Position numbers and translations under genes: made by a program. From the NCBI GenBank assembly GCA_964470915.1, contig CAYYEM010000003.1, positions 18,491 to 82,490 on the forward strand: 64,000 nt of DNA, given 5' to 3'. The stretch is from CAYPXN01 sp964470915 (GTDB lineage Bacteria; UBA10199; JADFYH01). Of this stretch, positions 1-8,128 are shown in pieces (within the stretch, counting starts at the first letter, position 1; every line of letters starts with the position of its first letter). The notes below the pieces were generated by a model. It saw only the letters and a list, made by a program, of their open reading frames with translations, was not told the DNA's origin and did not search any database.

Positions 1-15
1 AGAAAGGTTGTGTTT

Positions 16-297
16 GTGGCGACAGCTCCTAAAAAAGAAGATTCTAGCATGGTGGGTTACCCACGTATTGAACGTCTCATAGATACGGAAGAATTTGATT
101 CTGTAAATAAGAGCTTTGCCTCTGCCTATGGTGAATTGGAGAAGGTAGCTCGTCAAAAAGCAGGTCTTGGAAAAGCTAAACAGGCTAAAAAAGCTATGAG
201 AACTTATGAGCTTGTAATGGATTTATTGAAAGAATTGTTAAAACTTAAGTACCAAATGCAAGAAGCGTTAAAACAACAAGAAACTCAAAAAAAGTAA
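16..297 (+). CDS. small helical protein at the edge of the T3SS locus, unknown function
   Basis: I do not recognise this 93-residue protein. It is lysine-rich, has no Cys or Trp, and is probably almost all helix, with a leucine-rich amphipathic stretch (LVMDLLKELLKLKYQM) in its second half. The GTG at 16 is chosen because AGAAAGG lies 8 nt before it; an in-frame GTG at 10 is too close to that site and an ATG at 49 is a possible later start. It sits upstream of a T3SS operon and could be a small helical partner such as a needle chaperone, but nothing in the sequence proves this. The window begins just before it, so its operon partners upstream are unseen. Confidence 0.6.
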   Translation: MATAPKKEDSSMVGYPRIERLIDTEEFDSVNKSFASAYGELEKVARQKAGLGKAKQAKKAMRTYELVMDLLKELLKLKYQMQEALKQQETQKK

Positions 298-309
298 GAA
301 GTCTAACAC

Positions 310-336
310 AACTTTTAAGTCAGGCATTTACGATAA
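310..336 (+). promoter_or_regulatory. promoter-like site, AACT-N15-TACGATAA
   Basis: AACT at 310-313 and TACGATAA at 329-336 are separated by 15 nt, about 50 nt before the 387 gene. The same two blocks with the same spacing occur at 2419 and 13271. The -10-like block resembles the sigma-28 (FliA) consensus GCCGATAA, and a FliA-like sigma factor is encoded at 3597. The assignment is inference from shared architecture. Confidence 0.5.
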
Positions 337-386
337 CTGAAACGAAGGGCCATAAGGCTTGTAAGACTTAAGTAGGAGATCAAAAA

Positions 387-938
387 ATGCCAGGTTATTC
401 ATACGATTCAAGTTTTTCTCCCATCGATCCATCAGCGACACGGGAATACGTAAGCTCTGGAAACAGAGGTTATAGCCCGACTGAAGGCTTGTTCTCTTCT
501 CTCTATAATAATTTAATTGGGCCTACAGCCATGGCTGGAGCTAGTTATATGGCATCAGCGCCTGGAAGTGGTTTGTTTGGTCGACAGGTGGTGGCTGCAG
601 CCATTTCTGGTGCTGTCGGTGGTGGTAATGGTGGTGGTACAATGGGGGGCGGTTCTCTTCGCGGAAACTTTATTGGAGCTCCTCCTCCTCCCCCAGGTAT
701 GGGATCAGGTGGTGGTGGTATGCCTGCTCCTCCTACTTTTGGCGGTGGGGCTTCAGGCGCAGGTTTTGGGCCTGATGCTATGCAAGGCAATATTGATGCT
801 ATGTTTAATAACAATATGATGTTTTTGATGATGCAAACTAAAGTTCAAAACTTGAGTCAACAAATGCAATCAATCTCTAACATCTTTAAAGCAGATCACG
901 ATGCTCGTAGTAATGCGATTCGTAACTTTAGAAGCTAA
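387..938 (+). CDS. Gly/Pro-rich protein with needle-like C-terminus, putative T3SS-exported protein
   Basis: This 183-residue protein has a Ser/Tyr-rich N-terminus, a low-complexity Gly/Pro core at about residues 75-125 (GGGSLRGN at 87-94, a run of five Pro just after) and a Met/Gln-rich helical tail ending SNAIRNFRS. The GGGSLRG motif and the ending recur in the proteins at 13371 and 15216. Needle subunits such as PrgI and MxiH end IIQNFR, so the tail may be a needle-type polymerisation helix; this is resemblance only. There is no Sec signal peptide. It starts at an ATG after a good TAGGAG site and is followed by a strong terminator. It could be the needle or a tip, filament or cap component, or an exported regulator. 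Confidence 0.6.
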   Translation: MPGYSYDSSFSPIDPSATREYVSSGNRGYSPTEGLFSSLYNNLIGPTAMAGASYMASAPGSGLFGRQVVAAAISGAVGGGNGGGTMGGGSLRGNFIGAPPPPPGMGSGGGGMPAPPTFGGGASGAGFGPDAMQGNIDAMFNNNMMFLMMQTKVQNLSQQMQSISNIFKADHDARSNAIRNFRS

Positions 939-962
939 TTGTTCGAAATCATTCTTGAAATT

Positions 963-997
963 AAAAAGGGTAGCAATAAAATTGCTACCCTTTTTTT
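963..997 (+). terminator. rho-independent terminator
   Basis: A perfect stem AAAGGGTAGCAAT/ATTGCTACCCTTT with an AAA loop is followed by a T run, directly after the 387 gene. It separates that gene from the sctJ operon. Confidence 0.92.
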
Positions 998-1045
998 CAT
1001 TCATCAGGTATTTTAAGTGTATTAACTTAAAGGGAGGTTTTATTC

Positions 1046-1465
1046 ATGATTGAGGTCCCTACAGAAGATTTGCGCCTGATGTTAGAGGGTGGATATCTTT
1101 ATTTAGCCATGCAGCGCTTTAAAGAAGCAAAAGAAGTGTTTGAAGGAGTTTGTGCTTTAGCCCCCGAGAGCGATGTTCCTTTAGTCGCTTTAGGAAACGT
1201 TTCTTTTGTTGAAACCAAATTTGACGAAGCGATTAAAACCTATAAGAAAGCTTTAGAATTGGTTCCCAATAGCGCATTTGCAAAAGCCTATTTAGGAGAA
1301 GCTTTATTTTTTAATAATAAAAAAACGGAAGCTAAAGCAGTTTTAGAAGAAGCTTCTAAAATGGATCCACACGGCAAATCGGGTGATTTTGCGAGATCTT
1401 TAATTGAGCTGATTGATAAAGGCTTTGATCCACAAATGAAAGATAAAAAAGCATCAAAGAAGTAA
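1046..1465 (+). CDS. TPR protein, SctG/LcrH-type T3SS chaperone candidate
   Basis: 139 residues made of about three tetratricopeptide repeats (for example YLAMQRFKEAKEVFEGVCAL, LGNVSFVETKFDEAIKTYKKAL and LGEALFFNNKKTEAKAVLEEAS) plus a Lys-rich tail. Short TPR proteins in T3SS loci are cytosolic chaperones for needle subunits (SctG) or translocators (LcrH/SycD). It starts at an ATG after AGGGAGG and ends 5 nt before sctJ, so the two are co-transcribed. Its position between the needle-like 387 product and sctJ favours a needle-chaperone role, which is inference. Confidence 0.7.
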   Translation: MIEVPTEDLRLMLEGGYLYLAMQRFKEAKEVFEGVCALAPESDVPLVALGNVSFVETKFDEAIKTYKKALELVPNSAFAKAYLGEALFFNNKKTEAKAVLEEASKMDPHGKSGDFARSLIELIDKGFDPQMKDKKASKK

Positions 1466-1470
1466 AGATT

Positions 1471-2373
1471 ATGTTAAAAAAATATAGAAATTGGACTTTA
1501 TTATTACTTTTGGTTTTATCGGCGTGTTCTAAAATTGCGATCTATCATGATTTGAATGAGAGTGAAGCTAATGAAATTTTAGTTGCTCTACAAGATCGTA
1601 ATATCGAAGCGCAGAAAGTGAAAGAGGTAAAGTCTCAGCAAGTGACTTGGAGTATTCAGGTTTTAAAGAAAGATGCTTCAGGAGCTCAGAAGATTTTGGT
1701 CGAGAATAATTTGCCACGCAAGAAAGAACTTGGATTTTCTGGAATTTGTAAGGAAAAAGGCTTAATTCCAACACCCGACGAAGAAAAATGTAGAAAGGTT
1801 TTGGCCCTTAAAGGTGAAATTATAAATTCGTTTAAAAACATACCGGGTGTCATTGATGCTGATGTTGTTTTAAATATCCCGGATATTAGTGAATTTTCAT
1901 CGGAAACCCAACCCTCTAAGCGTCCTACTGCTTCAGCTGTATTAAAGGTGAAAAAAACAGCAGAAGGATTAGATCTTACCGAGCCAAAAATTCAACGTTT
2001 TATTTCTAATTCTGTAGAGAATCTTGATCCTCGAGATGTTTCTGTAGTGATTACTTATGTTCATACTCCTGAGGAAACGCTCAAGCTTGCAGGGGCTTCA
2101 AAATTAGTGAGTATTGCAGGTTTGAAGATGGATGCACCTTCTAAAGACACGTTTAAAATTTATGCATTAAGCATGCTAATTTTATTAGTAGGGGTATCTG
2201 TTGCGCTTGTATTTACCTTGTTTAAGTTAACGACGCTTAGAAAACAAGTACATGGTTTGGGGAATGCTCATTCGGGTATGGGAACAGATTCAAACAATTT
2301 GTTGTCTGCTCCTGATTCTGCAGCGGGGAACCCTGCTCAAATTCCTGCCGCGGGTCAAACTACGCCTAAGTAG
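1471..2373 (+). CDS. sctJ: SctJ, T3SS inner-membrane ring lipoprotein
   Basis: 300-residue member of the YscJ/EscJ/PrgK family, which forms the periplasmic inner-membrane ring of the injectisome. A lipoprotein signal peptide ends at LSAC (Cys19). Two ring-building motif domains follow: residues about 20-75 (IYHDLNESEANEILVALQDRNIEA) and about 105-200 (KGEIINSFKNIPGVIDADVVL...PTASAVLKVK). A single transmembrane helix lies near residues 230-253. Lipidation and the short length mark it as an injectisome SctJ and not flagellar FliF. A helix-breaking Cys-bearing insert (CKEKGLIPTPDEEKC) lies between the domains. It follows the TPR gene with 5 nt spacing. Confidence 0.95.
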   Translation: MLKKYRNWTLLLLLVLSACSKIAIYHDLNESEANEILVALQDRNIEAQKVKEVKSQQVTWSIQVLKKDASGAQKILVENNLPRKKELGFSGICKEKGLIPTPDEEKCRKVLALKGEIINSFKNIPGVIDADVVLNIPDISEFSSETQPSKRPTASAVLKVKKTAEGLDLTEPKIQRFISNSVENLDPRDVSVVITYVHTPEETLKLAGASKLVSIAGLKMDAPSKDTFKIYALSMLILLVGVSVALVFTLFKLTTLRKQVHGLGNAHSGMGTDSNNLLSAPDSAAGNPAQIPAAGQTTPK

Positions 2374-2418
2374 TTAAAGTTTGTTTAACTTATTTTCTGT
2401 TTTTCGAGGGTTTTGCGA

Positions 2419-2445
2419 AACTTTTGGGACTTTAAAAGCCGATAC
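2419..2445 (+). promoter_or_regulatory. promoter-like site, AACT-N15-GCCGATAC
   Basis: AACT at 2419-2422 and GCCGATAC at 2438-2445 with a 15-nt spacer, 25 nt before the 2470 ATG. The second block matches seven of eight positions of the FliA -10 consensus GCCGATAA. It is the best match of the three sites of this architecture in the locus. Confidence 0.55.
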
Positions 2446-2469
2446 ATAAAGTAGGATAGAGGTGCTTTT

Positions 2470-2973
2470 ATGTCGTCAATAGATACAACAGGTTTGCCCC
2501 CCGTTATGCCGGATGTTTTAAGAACTGAGTACCGCCAGGTGGTGGGTGGCAATCTTTTAGATAAACCAACCTTTGGTGAAAAGTTTAAAATGGCTTTAGC
2601 AAAAGTAGGTAGCTTCTTTGGACGTATGGCTGGAGCTATTTTGCCGTTTTTTGGTCCTTTGGGGATGGTAGGTTCTAGTGCCGCTTACGGTATTCAACGA
2701 CTCTCAGAAAATGCAATCCAAAAAATGCAGGCTAAAAGAGAATATAGTGCAGCTTTAGATGCTCAATCTAATTCTTTAAGTGGGGCTTCGTTTTGGACTC
2801 CTGGGTTTAACTCTGCATCAGTCCCTACGATGAGCGGTGGTATTAGTACAATGGAAGTAGCGCCTTTTGCGAGAGGTATGGAAGGGAATATTTTAAATAC
2901 CCTAAATAATAAGGGCGCTGCAGCTTTAGATGCTGTGAATAATGGTTCATTGGGAGTTTCAACTGGATTATAA
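2470..2973 (+). CDS. orphan T3SS-locus protein with a hydrophobic segment
   Basis: Unrecognised 167-residue protein. It has a polar N-terminus, then FGEKFKMAL at 35-43, a hydrophobic Gly-rich stretch at about 49-75 (GRMAGAILPFFGPLGMVGSS), a short helical Lys/Arg-rich part and a Ser/Asn/Gly-rich C-terminus. There is no signal peptide. It has its own FliA-like promoter site and lies between sctJ and the sigma factor, so it is likely an exported or membrane-inserted component (translocator-like or cap-like) under the locus sigma factor. That role is inference. The ATG follows GGTGC, a weak ribosome site. Confidence 0.6.
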   Translation: MSSIDTTGLPPVMPDVLRTEYRQVVGGNLLDKPTFGEKFKMALAKVGSFFGRMAGAILPFFGPLGMVGSSAAYGIQRLSENAIQKMQAKREYSAALDAQSNSLSGASFWTPGFNSASVPTMSGGISTMEVAPFARGMEGNILNTLNNKGAAALDAVNNGSLGVSTGL

Positions 2974-3006
2974 ATTGTAAAATTTGCTGTTATAAGGAGA
3001 GGAACA

Positions 3007-3363
3007 ATGGCTGGAGGGGCAAATAATGTAGGGTCTAGGTTTACACCCAGCGTAGTTAATGGAACTCAAATTGAGGGTTCTTCAAACTCTTCAAGCACTA
3101 CCTTTCAGAAGGTTTTAGGGAAAGCGAGTGGAGATCCTAAATCTTCTTTTTTAGGTTTAGGAAAAGTTTTGCAGAACACACAGTTAAGTGCTGGAGAAAG
3201 ACAAGTGGCCTGTCAGAGGGTGATTACAGAAGTGTTGGGACCTAAGCACCCTTATCAAGCTTTAGCAAAAGACCAATCTTTTATGTCAGCTGTATCAAGT
3301 CTTATGGCTGATGATCCAAGGTTGGGAGCAATGGTTGAAAGATATCGTTCTGGCAAAGTTTGA
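3007..3363 (+). CDS. small orphan T3SS-locus protein with FQKVL motif
   Basis: 118 residues of unknown family. The N-terminal 30 residues are Ser/Asn/Gly-rich and probably disordered, as in T3SS substrates. FQKVL follows at residues 33-37, exactly the position of FQQVL in the SctI-like protein at 4415. The C-terminal half is compact and helical (LSAGERQVACQRVITEVLG... DDPRLGAMVERYRSGKV). It starts at ATG after AAGGAGAGGA, 31 nt after the 2470 gene, so the two form a unit. A role as an early exported subunit or a plug/regulator is plausible but unproven. Confidence 0.6.
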   Translation: MAGGANNVGSRFTPSVVNGTQIEGSSNSSSTTFQKVLGKASGDPKSSFLGLGKVLQNTQLSAGERQVACQRVITEVLGPKHPYQALAKDQSFMSAVSSLMADDPRLGAMVERYRSGKV

Positions 3364-3512
3364 GGAATATATTCCTCCTCCTTTAGAAAGATGAGGACTT
3401 TGGTCACCAAGAAGTTAAAGTTTTTTTGATAGTTAGGCTTTGTTAAAATAAAAAAGCCTTTTGATTTCAATAGATTGTTCTTTGAAAAATTTTGAGAGCT
3501 TTTTCTGGAAGA

Positions 3513-3528
3513 TGGCATGTTTAGTGCA
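3513..3528 (+). promoter_or_regulatory. sigma-54-type promoter before the sigma factor gene
   Basis: TGGCATGTTTAGTGCA has the -24 GG and -12 GC elements at the exact 10-nt separation of TGGCAC-N5-TTGC. It is about 70 nt upstream of the sigma-28-like gene. A sigma-54 activator is encoded at 17087-18514 in the same locus, which supports the call. Confidence 0.65.
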
Positions 3529-3596
3529 TATTTTTTGTGCGGAGTTCGTGAGTGTCGGGATTGTGAGTCTTAATTAACCTTGACATGGGAGGAGAC

Positions 3597-4382
3597 ATGA
3601 GTCAAAGCGCCGCACAGATGGCTGAAAAAAAAGCTAAAATGGGTGTAGTTGTTTCTCCAAAAGCAGCAGGGTCTAAGAATGAAAATGCGGTTCGAGACGC
3701 ACTCATTGAGCAGTACCTCCCTTATGCTACTTCAATAGCTAATAAAATTATCCAAACTTTGTCGAGCGATGCAGATATCGAAGAAATCATCTGTAATGCA
3801 CGTTTGGGCTTGTTGGAAGCAGCTAAACGCTATGACCCCAAATACAATGTCGATTTTAAGACTTTTTCTTATTATCGAATCAAAGGGGCAATTTATGATG
3901 GTCTTCGTAAGACAGGTTGGATTCCCCGTTCTCTTTACGCCAAGATCAAGTTTGAGCAAGCTTCTAACGAATATCTCCAAACAATGTCAGATCGTTCACT
4001 CCGTACTAAGATGACTCCTGATGAAGAGATGAGCGAAATTTATGAAACGGTTAATTCTTTAGCATCTATTTATATTATCTCAATAGATGCCAATGAAGAA
4101 ACCATGGACATCGAAGATAAGAAAGCCAATGACATTGAAAGAAAAGCGGAGTTTCAAAAGATTAAAGAATACATGAGACAGGCGATTGAAGAATTGCCTG
4201 AGAAGGAAAGAAAATTAATTAAGATGTATTATTTTCAAAATAAAACTTTAGAAGAAGCTGGTGATAAATTGAAACTCTCAAAATCATGGACTTCTAGACT
4301 TCATGCAAGAGCTCTCGAAATGTTGTTCAAAAAAATTAGTCATATGCAAATGAAAGTGGCTCATCAAGCCGCGAAGCAGTAA
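3597..4382 (+). CDS. FliA/WhiG-type sigma-28 family factor
   Basis: About 261 residues. Region 2 reads VDFKTFSYYRIKGAIYDGLRKTGWIPRSL, the signature of the FliA family (group 3 sigma factors). Regions 3 and 4 follow, with ELPEKERKLIKMYYFQNKTLEE and a helix-turn-helix (AGDKLKLSKSWTSRLHARAL). It directs RNA polymerase to GCCGATAA-like promoters. The ATG at 3597 or the one at 3585 could be the start; 3597 follows GGGAGGAG closely. In flagellar systems the sigma-28 gene is usually under an earlier class of control, and here a sigma-54-type promoter precedes it. Its likely targets are the three AACT-N15-nnCGATA sites in this locus. Sits inside the T3SS cluster, just before sctI. Confidence 0.93.
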   Translation: MSQSAAQMAEKKAKMGVVVSPKAAGSKNENAVRDALIEQYLPYATSIANKIIQTLSSDADIEEIICNARLGLLEAAKRYDPKYNVDFKTFSYYRIKGAIYDGLRKTGWIPRSLYAKIKFEQASNEYLQTMSDRSLRTKMTPDEEMSEIYETVNSLASIYIISIDANEETMDIEDKKANDIERKAEFQKIKEYMRQAIEELPEKERKLIKMYYFQNKTLEEAGDKLKLSKSWTSRLHARALEMLFKKISHMQMKVAHQAAKQ

Positions 4383-4414
4383 AAAAATAAAAAGGGCAAG
4401 AAAGGATCGAAATT

Positions 4415-4900
4415 ATGGATCCAATTTTAAGTCAATTAAGTAAAAGCGCAGTTGAAAAAACAGTATCTTCCTCCTCAGGAGCAAGTACTGGTGCTAATGG
4501 CAATTCTCCTTTTCAACAAGTATTAGATGCACAAAGTGGCTCAGAAGATATGACTTCGAAGTTGATGAATTTGGTGGATAATACTTTTGGTGCTAATGGA
4601 AATAATTTTAATGCGGTTGATGCAAGCACGGTTCATGTCGAAGTTTCAAAGGTTTCTGAAGTTCAAAAAACTCCAGGCACAAATCAGTTAATGGATATGT
4701 TGCAGGAGATTAATAAAGATCAGCTACAATTTGAAAATTTAAAAGAATTAATCAGTTCGGGTCGATCGTTTAAGCCTCAAGAGCTTACAGCAATGCAAAT
4801 TGGTGTACAGCATCTCTCATTAGAATTAGAGTTGTTTTCTAAAGGGCTTGAACAGTTAAATCGTACGATTCAAACACCGATCAATATGCAGATTGGTTAA
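4415..4900 (+). CDS. sctI: SctI-like T3SS inner rod protein
   Basis: 161 residues. The N-terminus is Ser/Gly/Asn-rich with FQQVL at 33-37. The C-terminal 45 residues (SFKPQELTAMQIGVQ, LSLELELFSKGLEQLNRTIQ) have the pattern of YscI/PscI/HrpB rod proteins: an amphipathic helix followed by LELxSKxxxxxxxTIxxL. Rod proteins polymerise in the periplasm between export gate and needle. The family is very divergent, so the match rests on length, position before sctL/sctN and the C-terminal pattern. It starts at an ATG 32 nt after the sigma gene with a GAAAGGA site, and is followed by a terminator. Confidence 0.65.
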   Translation: MDPILSQLSKSAVEKTVSSSSGASTGANGNSPFQQVLDAQSGSEDMTSKLMNLVDNTFGANGNNFNAVDASTVHVEVSKVSEVQKTPGTNQLMDMLQEINKDQLQFENLKELISSGRSFKPQELTAMQIGVQHLSLELELFSKGLEQLNRTIQTPINMQIG

Positions 4901-4922
4901 AATGCAGCAATATTATTCATTC

Positions 4923-4953
4923 AAAACCCCTCTTTATTAAAGAGGGGTTTTTT
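4923..4953 (+). terminator. rho-independent terminator after sctI
   Basis: Stem CCCCTCTTT/AAAGAGGGG with a short ATT loop followed by TTTTTT. Confidence 0.93.
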
Positions 4954-4993
4954 ATTTTTAGCTTTTAGAAATTTGTAATACAATAAACTATCT

Positions 4994-5953
4994 ATGTTAA
5001 ATAACGTTTCTCATTTATCTCCAGAGTTAAAAGCTTTGGTTTATGTTGCAGCATTGGGTGAAGAGGAGAATGCTTTTGAATTGTTTCGTTTTTTGCCGAC
5101 TCGCTTTGAAAAAAACTTAGTAGAATCTACGCAATCCGTTTTATCGCTTCCAAAAGAGGAGCGAAAAAGAAAGATTATTAAAGAATTAAAGCAATTAGCC
5201 CAATCACAAAAAATTCATCCATTAGGCGAAATTCATCCGGGTTGGTTTTTGGAAGTTTTAAAAGAAGAGAGCCCTAAAACCATTGGATTAATCTTAAGAT
5301 ATCTTCCTGGCGATAAAGTGACTTATATCCTTGAGAATTTAAGTCAGGATATTAAACAAAAACTTCCTAAGTTAAATGAATCAAAAAAAATTCAAGAAGG
5401 ATTGTTAGAGTTAATCAGAGAACGCTTTGAATCTCAGTTTCTGACTTATAACTTGCCTAAAAAAAGTTCGGATATAGGAATTCAAGATTTGTATTTTATC
5501 AAGGTTGAACTGTTATTAGCCTTTTTCAGAGATTTAGGTATCGAGCAGTTAGCAAGAGCTTTTAAAGGACTTGATAAAGTAGCTTTGAAAGCTCTTTTAA
5601 ACAGGCTAACCATTAAAGATGCAAAAGAACTTCAAAGTAGAATTAAAAGTTTAGAAAAGGTCTCAAAGAGAGAACTTAGCGAGGCTCAGGTATTAATTAT
5701 TGATTTACCTATCGATCGCATAGATCCCGAGGCATTATTTTTAGAAGTGGGTATGGCATTTTTTGCACGGGCCATTTCTCAAGCCGAATTAGATTTTGCG
5801 AAGTCACTTCAATTTAAATTGCCCCCTAAATATGGGTATTTGTTAAAAAGATATGTGGAAGAGAGTTTAGAGACCTATAAACCGCGTTTAATGGAAGGAG
5901 CTAAAAGGCAAATTTTAGCTCGTTTTCATGAATTTCCCAGTCATTTATCCTAG
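4994..5953 (+). CDS. FliG-like protein in the SctK position
   Basis: 319-residue helical protein. Residues about 80-115 (LKEESPKTIGLILRYLPGDK, VTYILENLSQ) resemble the FliG middle-domain motif EHPQTIALILAHL. Elsewhere it is made of short helices without clear motifs. In injectisomes the gene before sctL is usually sctK, a sorting-platform adaptor; in flagella the gene before fliH (the sctL counterpart) is fliG, which contacts the C-ring. The resemblance to FliG_M suggests a switch-ring-like adaptor linking SctJ to the SctQ/FliN proteins. No charged FliG torque helix is evident. Its promoter would lie in the short gap after the terminator. Confidence 0.55.
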   Translation: MLNNVSHLSPELKALVYVAALGEEENAFELFRFLPTRFEKNLVESTQSVLSLPKEERKRKIIKELKQLAQSQKIHPLGEIHPGWFLEVLKEESPKTIGLILRYLPGDKVTYILENLSQDIKQKLPKLNESKKIQEGLLELIRERFESQFLTYNLPKKSSDIGIQDLYFIKVELLLAFFRDLGIEQLARAFKGLDKVALKALLNRLTIKDAKELQSRIKSLEKVSKRELSEAQVLIIDLPIDRIDPEALFLEVGMAFFARAISQAELDFAKSLQFKLPPKYGYLLKRYVEESLETYKPRLMEGAKRQILARFHEFPSHLS

Positions 5954-6048
5954 AAAACATTAATCTTAACTTATTGTCATTAAAGGATTTTTTCGATATA
6001 ATTGCTATTTGTAGGAATCGATCAATATTCCGGAGGTTTTGTATATTT

Positions 6049-6729
6049 ATGGGCAAAATTGTTAAAAGTAGTGAATACAAACAAAAGGTAGATTTAAAGA
6101 CCAAGGTTGATTTTGAAGAGAGATCCAATTTTTTTGATATTTCAGAACCTTCTGGGGTGATTTCAAAAGATGTTTTGGATTCTCAGGGCAAGGCACGCCT
6201 TATTTTAGAAGAAGCAAAAGAAGAGGCAAAAAAAATCAAAAATGAAGCGCGAGAAATTTTGGGTCAAGTTCAGGAGGAGATGGAAAGATCACGAAAACAA
6301 GGAGATCAAAGAGGTTATCAAGAAGGTCTTGCTCGTGCCTTGGAATATTTAAACAAGTTATATTCTTTAAGAGAAAAAATGTTTGAAGATATAGAACCAC
6401 AAGTCGTGAAACTATCTTTCTCTATTGCTGAGAAAATTGTGGGACAACAAATAAAAGAAAATGACATGGCTATTCTCGGGATTGTTAAACAAGCATTAGA
6501 TGCGGCGATTGGTTATAAAATTTTAGTGAAGGTAAATCCTGTAGATTACGACAAAATTAAAAGTCAGGAAGCTCAGTTGCTTGCCAAAGTAGAAGCAGGT
6601 CGAGTGATTTCTTTTAAAGAAGATGAATCAGTGGCTACAGGGGGTTGTATAGTCGAATCTGAAGTTGGGGCAATTGATGCACAATTAGAGACTCAGTTGA
6701 ATGCGATTAAAAAAGCTTTAGGTCTTTAA
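6049..6729 (+). CDS. sctL: SctL, T3SS ATPase stator/regulator
   Basis: 226-residue member of the FliH/YscL family, which binds SctN and ties it to the C-ring. The centre is a charged helix (LILEEAKEEAKKIKNEAREI at about 50-70) typical of the SctL/V-ATPase E-stalk coiled coil. The C-terminal domain (VVKLSFSIAEKIVGQQIKEN ... GGCIVESEVGAIDAQLETQL) is the conserved FliH part. The ATG at 6049 is chosen because CGGAGG lies upstream; a longer frame from a TTG at 5974 lacks support. It is followed by sctN after 8 nt. Confidence 0.92.
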   Translation: MGKIVKSSEYKQKVDLKTKVDFEERSNFFDISEPSGVISKDVLDSQGKARLILEEAKEEAKKIKNEAREILGQVQEEMERSRKQGDQRGYQEGLARALEYLNKLYSLREKMFEDIEPQVVKLSFSIAEKIVGQQIKENDMAILGIVKQALDAAIGYKILVKVNPVDYDKIKSQEAQLLAKVEAGRVISFKEDESVATGGCIVESEVGAIDAQLETQLNAIKKALGL

Positions 6730-6737
6730 GATTTATT

Positions 6738-8108
6738 ATGAATAAAAACATCCACCATTCTACGGTTGAAGAGCTCACAGAGGATATCATTCCTCAAGTG
6801 GACCTTTCCCCTTACTTGCGACTTGTGAATTCTCTTTCTACTTATAGAATTAAAGGAAGAGTGACTGAATTGACAGGCCTAGTTGTAAAAGCAGTGGTGC
6901 CTGGGGTGAGAGTTGGAGAACTTTGTTATATTGAATCTTCTTATAAAAAAATTCCAATCAAGGCTGAAGTGGTAGGTTTTAAAGACAAAGATGTTTTGCT
7001 GATGCCTTTGGGAGAATTAGAAGGGATTGGGCCTGGCAACGATGTAATTCCCACAGGAAGTTGTTTGATGGTGGGTGTCGGAAACAATCTTTTGGGTCGA
7101 GTGTTAGATGGTCTGGGAGATGCTATTGATACAGATCAAAGAGGCCCCTTACATCTTACGGAAGAATATCCTGTGATGGCTTCTCCTCCAGATCCTCTTC
7201 AACGGCAAAGAATTTTAACACCCATTTCAGTGGGAGTAAAATCAATTGATGCTCTGCTAACTTGTGGGGAAGGTCAGAGAGTGGGTTTATTTGCCGCTGC
7301 GGGGGTGGGTAAAAGTACAACTATTGGAATGATAGCAAGAAACACAGAAGCTGAAGTGAATGTGATTTGCTTGGTGGGAGAGCGCGGTCGTGAAGTGAGA
7401 GATTTTTTAGAACATGATTTGGGTGAAGAAGGTTTGGAAAAGTCTGTTGTGATTGTAGCCACCTCAGATCAGCCTTCTTTAGTGCGTACGAAAGCGGCTT
7501 ATGTTGCAACGGCCATTGCAGAATATTTTCGTGATCATGGGAAAAAAGTTTTACTGATGATGGATTCTGTCACTCGCTTTGCTCGAGCCTTACGTGAAAT
7601 TGGTTTGGCGGTAGGAGAACCTCCTGCTCGACAAGGTTTTACTCCTTCCGTTTTTTCAACTTTGCCAAAATTATTAGAGAGAGCGGGTAATTCAGATAAG
7701 GGCTCTATTACTGCTTTTTATACTGTACTGGTTGAAGGGGATGATATGACAGAGCCTGTGGCAGATGAAGTAAGATCTATTTTGGATGGTCATATTGTTC
7801 TTTCTCGAGATCTTGCAAATCGAGGCCATTATCCGGCAATTAATATTTCAGAAAGTGTCAGTCGTGTCATGAGCAATATTGTGGATGCTGAGCATTTGGA
7901 TGCAGCTAGAAAACTCAAAGAAGTAGTAGCGAGTTATGAAAAAGAAAGAGATCTGATTTTGATCGGTGCTTATGAACAAGGTTCAGATCCAAAAGTAGAT
8001 TATGCGATCGAGAAAATTGAGGAGGTAAATTCTTTTTTAAAACAATCGACCCATGATAGAGTTGGTTTTGAAGAATCAGTTGAGCAGCTCAAATCTATTT
8101 TTGTTTAA
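6738..8108 (+). CDS. sctN: SctN, T3SS ATPase
   Basis: 456-residue FliI/YscN-family ATPase. It has a beta-barrel N-domain, Walker A AGVGKST at about 188-194 (Lys192), the VGERGREVRDFLEHDLG catalytic loop, Walker B LLMMD with Asp276, and the family signature PPARQGFTPSVFSTLPKLLERAG. It unfolds substrates and releases chaperones at the export gate. Length is normal for the family. It lies between sctL and sctO, as in both flagellar and injectisome operons. Confidence 0.97.
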   Translation: MNKNIHHSTVEELTEDIIPQVDLSPYLRLVNSLSTYRIKGRVTELTGLVVKAVVPGVRVGELCYIESSYKKIPIKAEVVGFKDKDVLLMPLGELEGIGPGNDVIPTGSCLMVGVGNNLLGRVLDGLGDAIDTDQRGPLHLTEEYPVMASPPDPLQRQRILTPISVGVKSIDALLTCGEGQRVGLFAAAGVGKSTTIGMIARNTEAEVNVICLVGERGREVRDFLEHDLGEEGLEKSVVIVATSDQPSLVRTKAAYVATAIAEYFRDHGKKVLLMMDSVTRFARALREIGLAVGEPPARQGFTPSVFSTLPKLLERAGNSDKGSITAFYTVLVEGDDMTEPVADEVRSILDGHIVLSRDLANRGHYPAINISESVSRVMSNIVDAEHLDAARKLKEVVASYEKERDLILIGAYEQGSDPKVDYAIEKIEEVNSFLKQSTHDRVGFEESVEQLKSIFV

Positions 8109-8128
8109 AATAAGTAGGGAGTTAAGAC

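Noticed and set aside
545..814. Pro/Gly-rich frame on the minus strand inside the 387 gene
   Set aside because: It mirrors the Gly-rich codons of the plus-strand gene and has no ribosome site; codon periodicity and context favour the plus strand.
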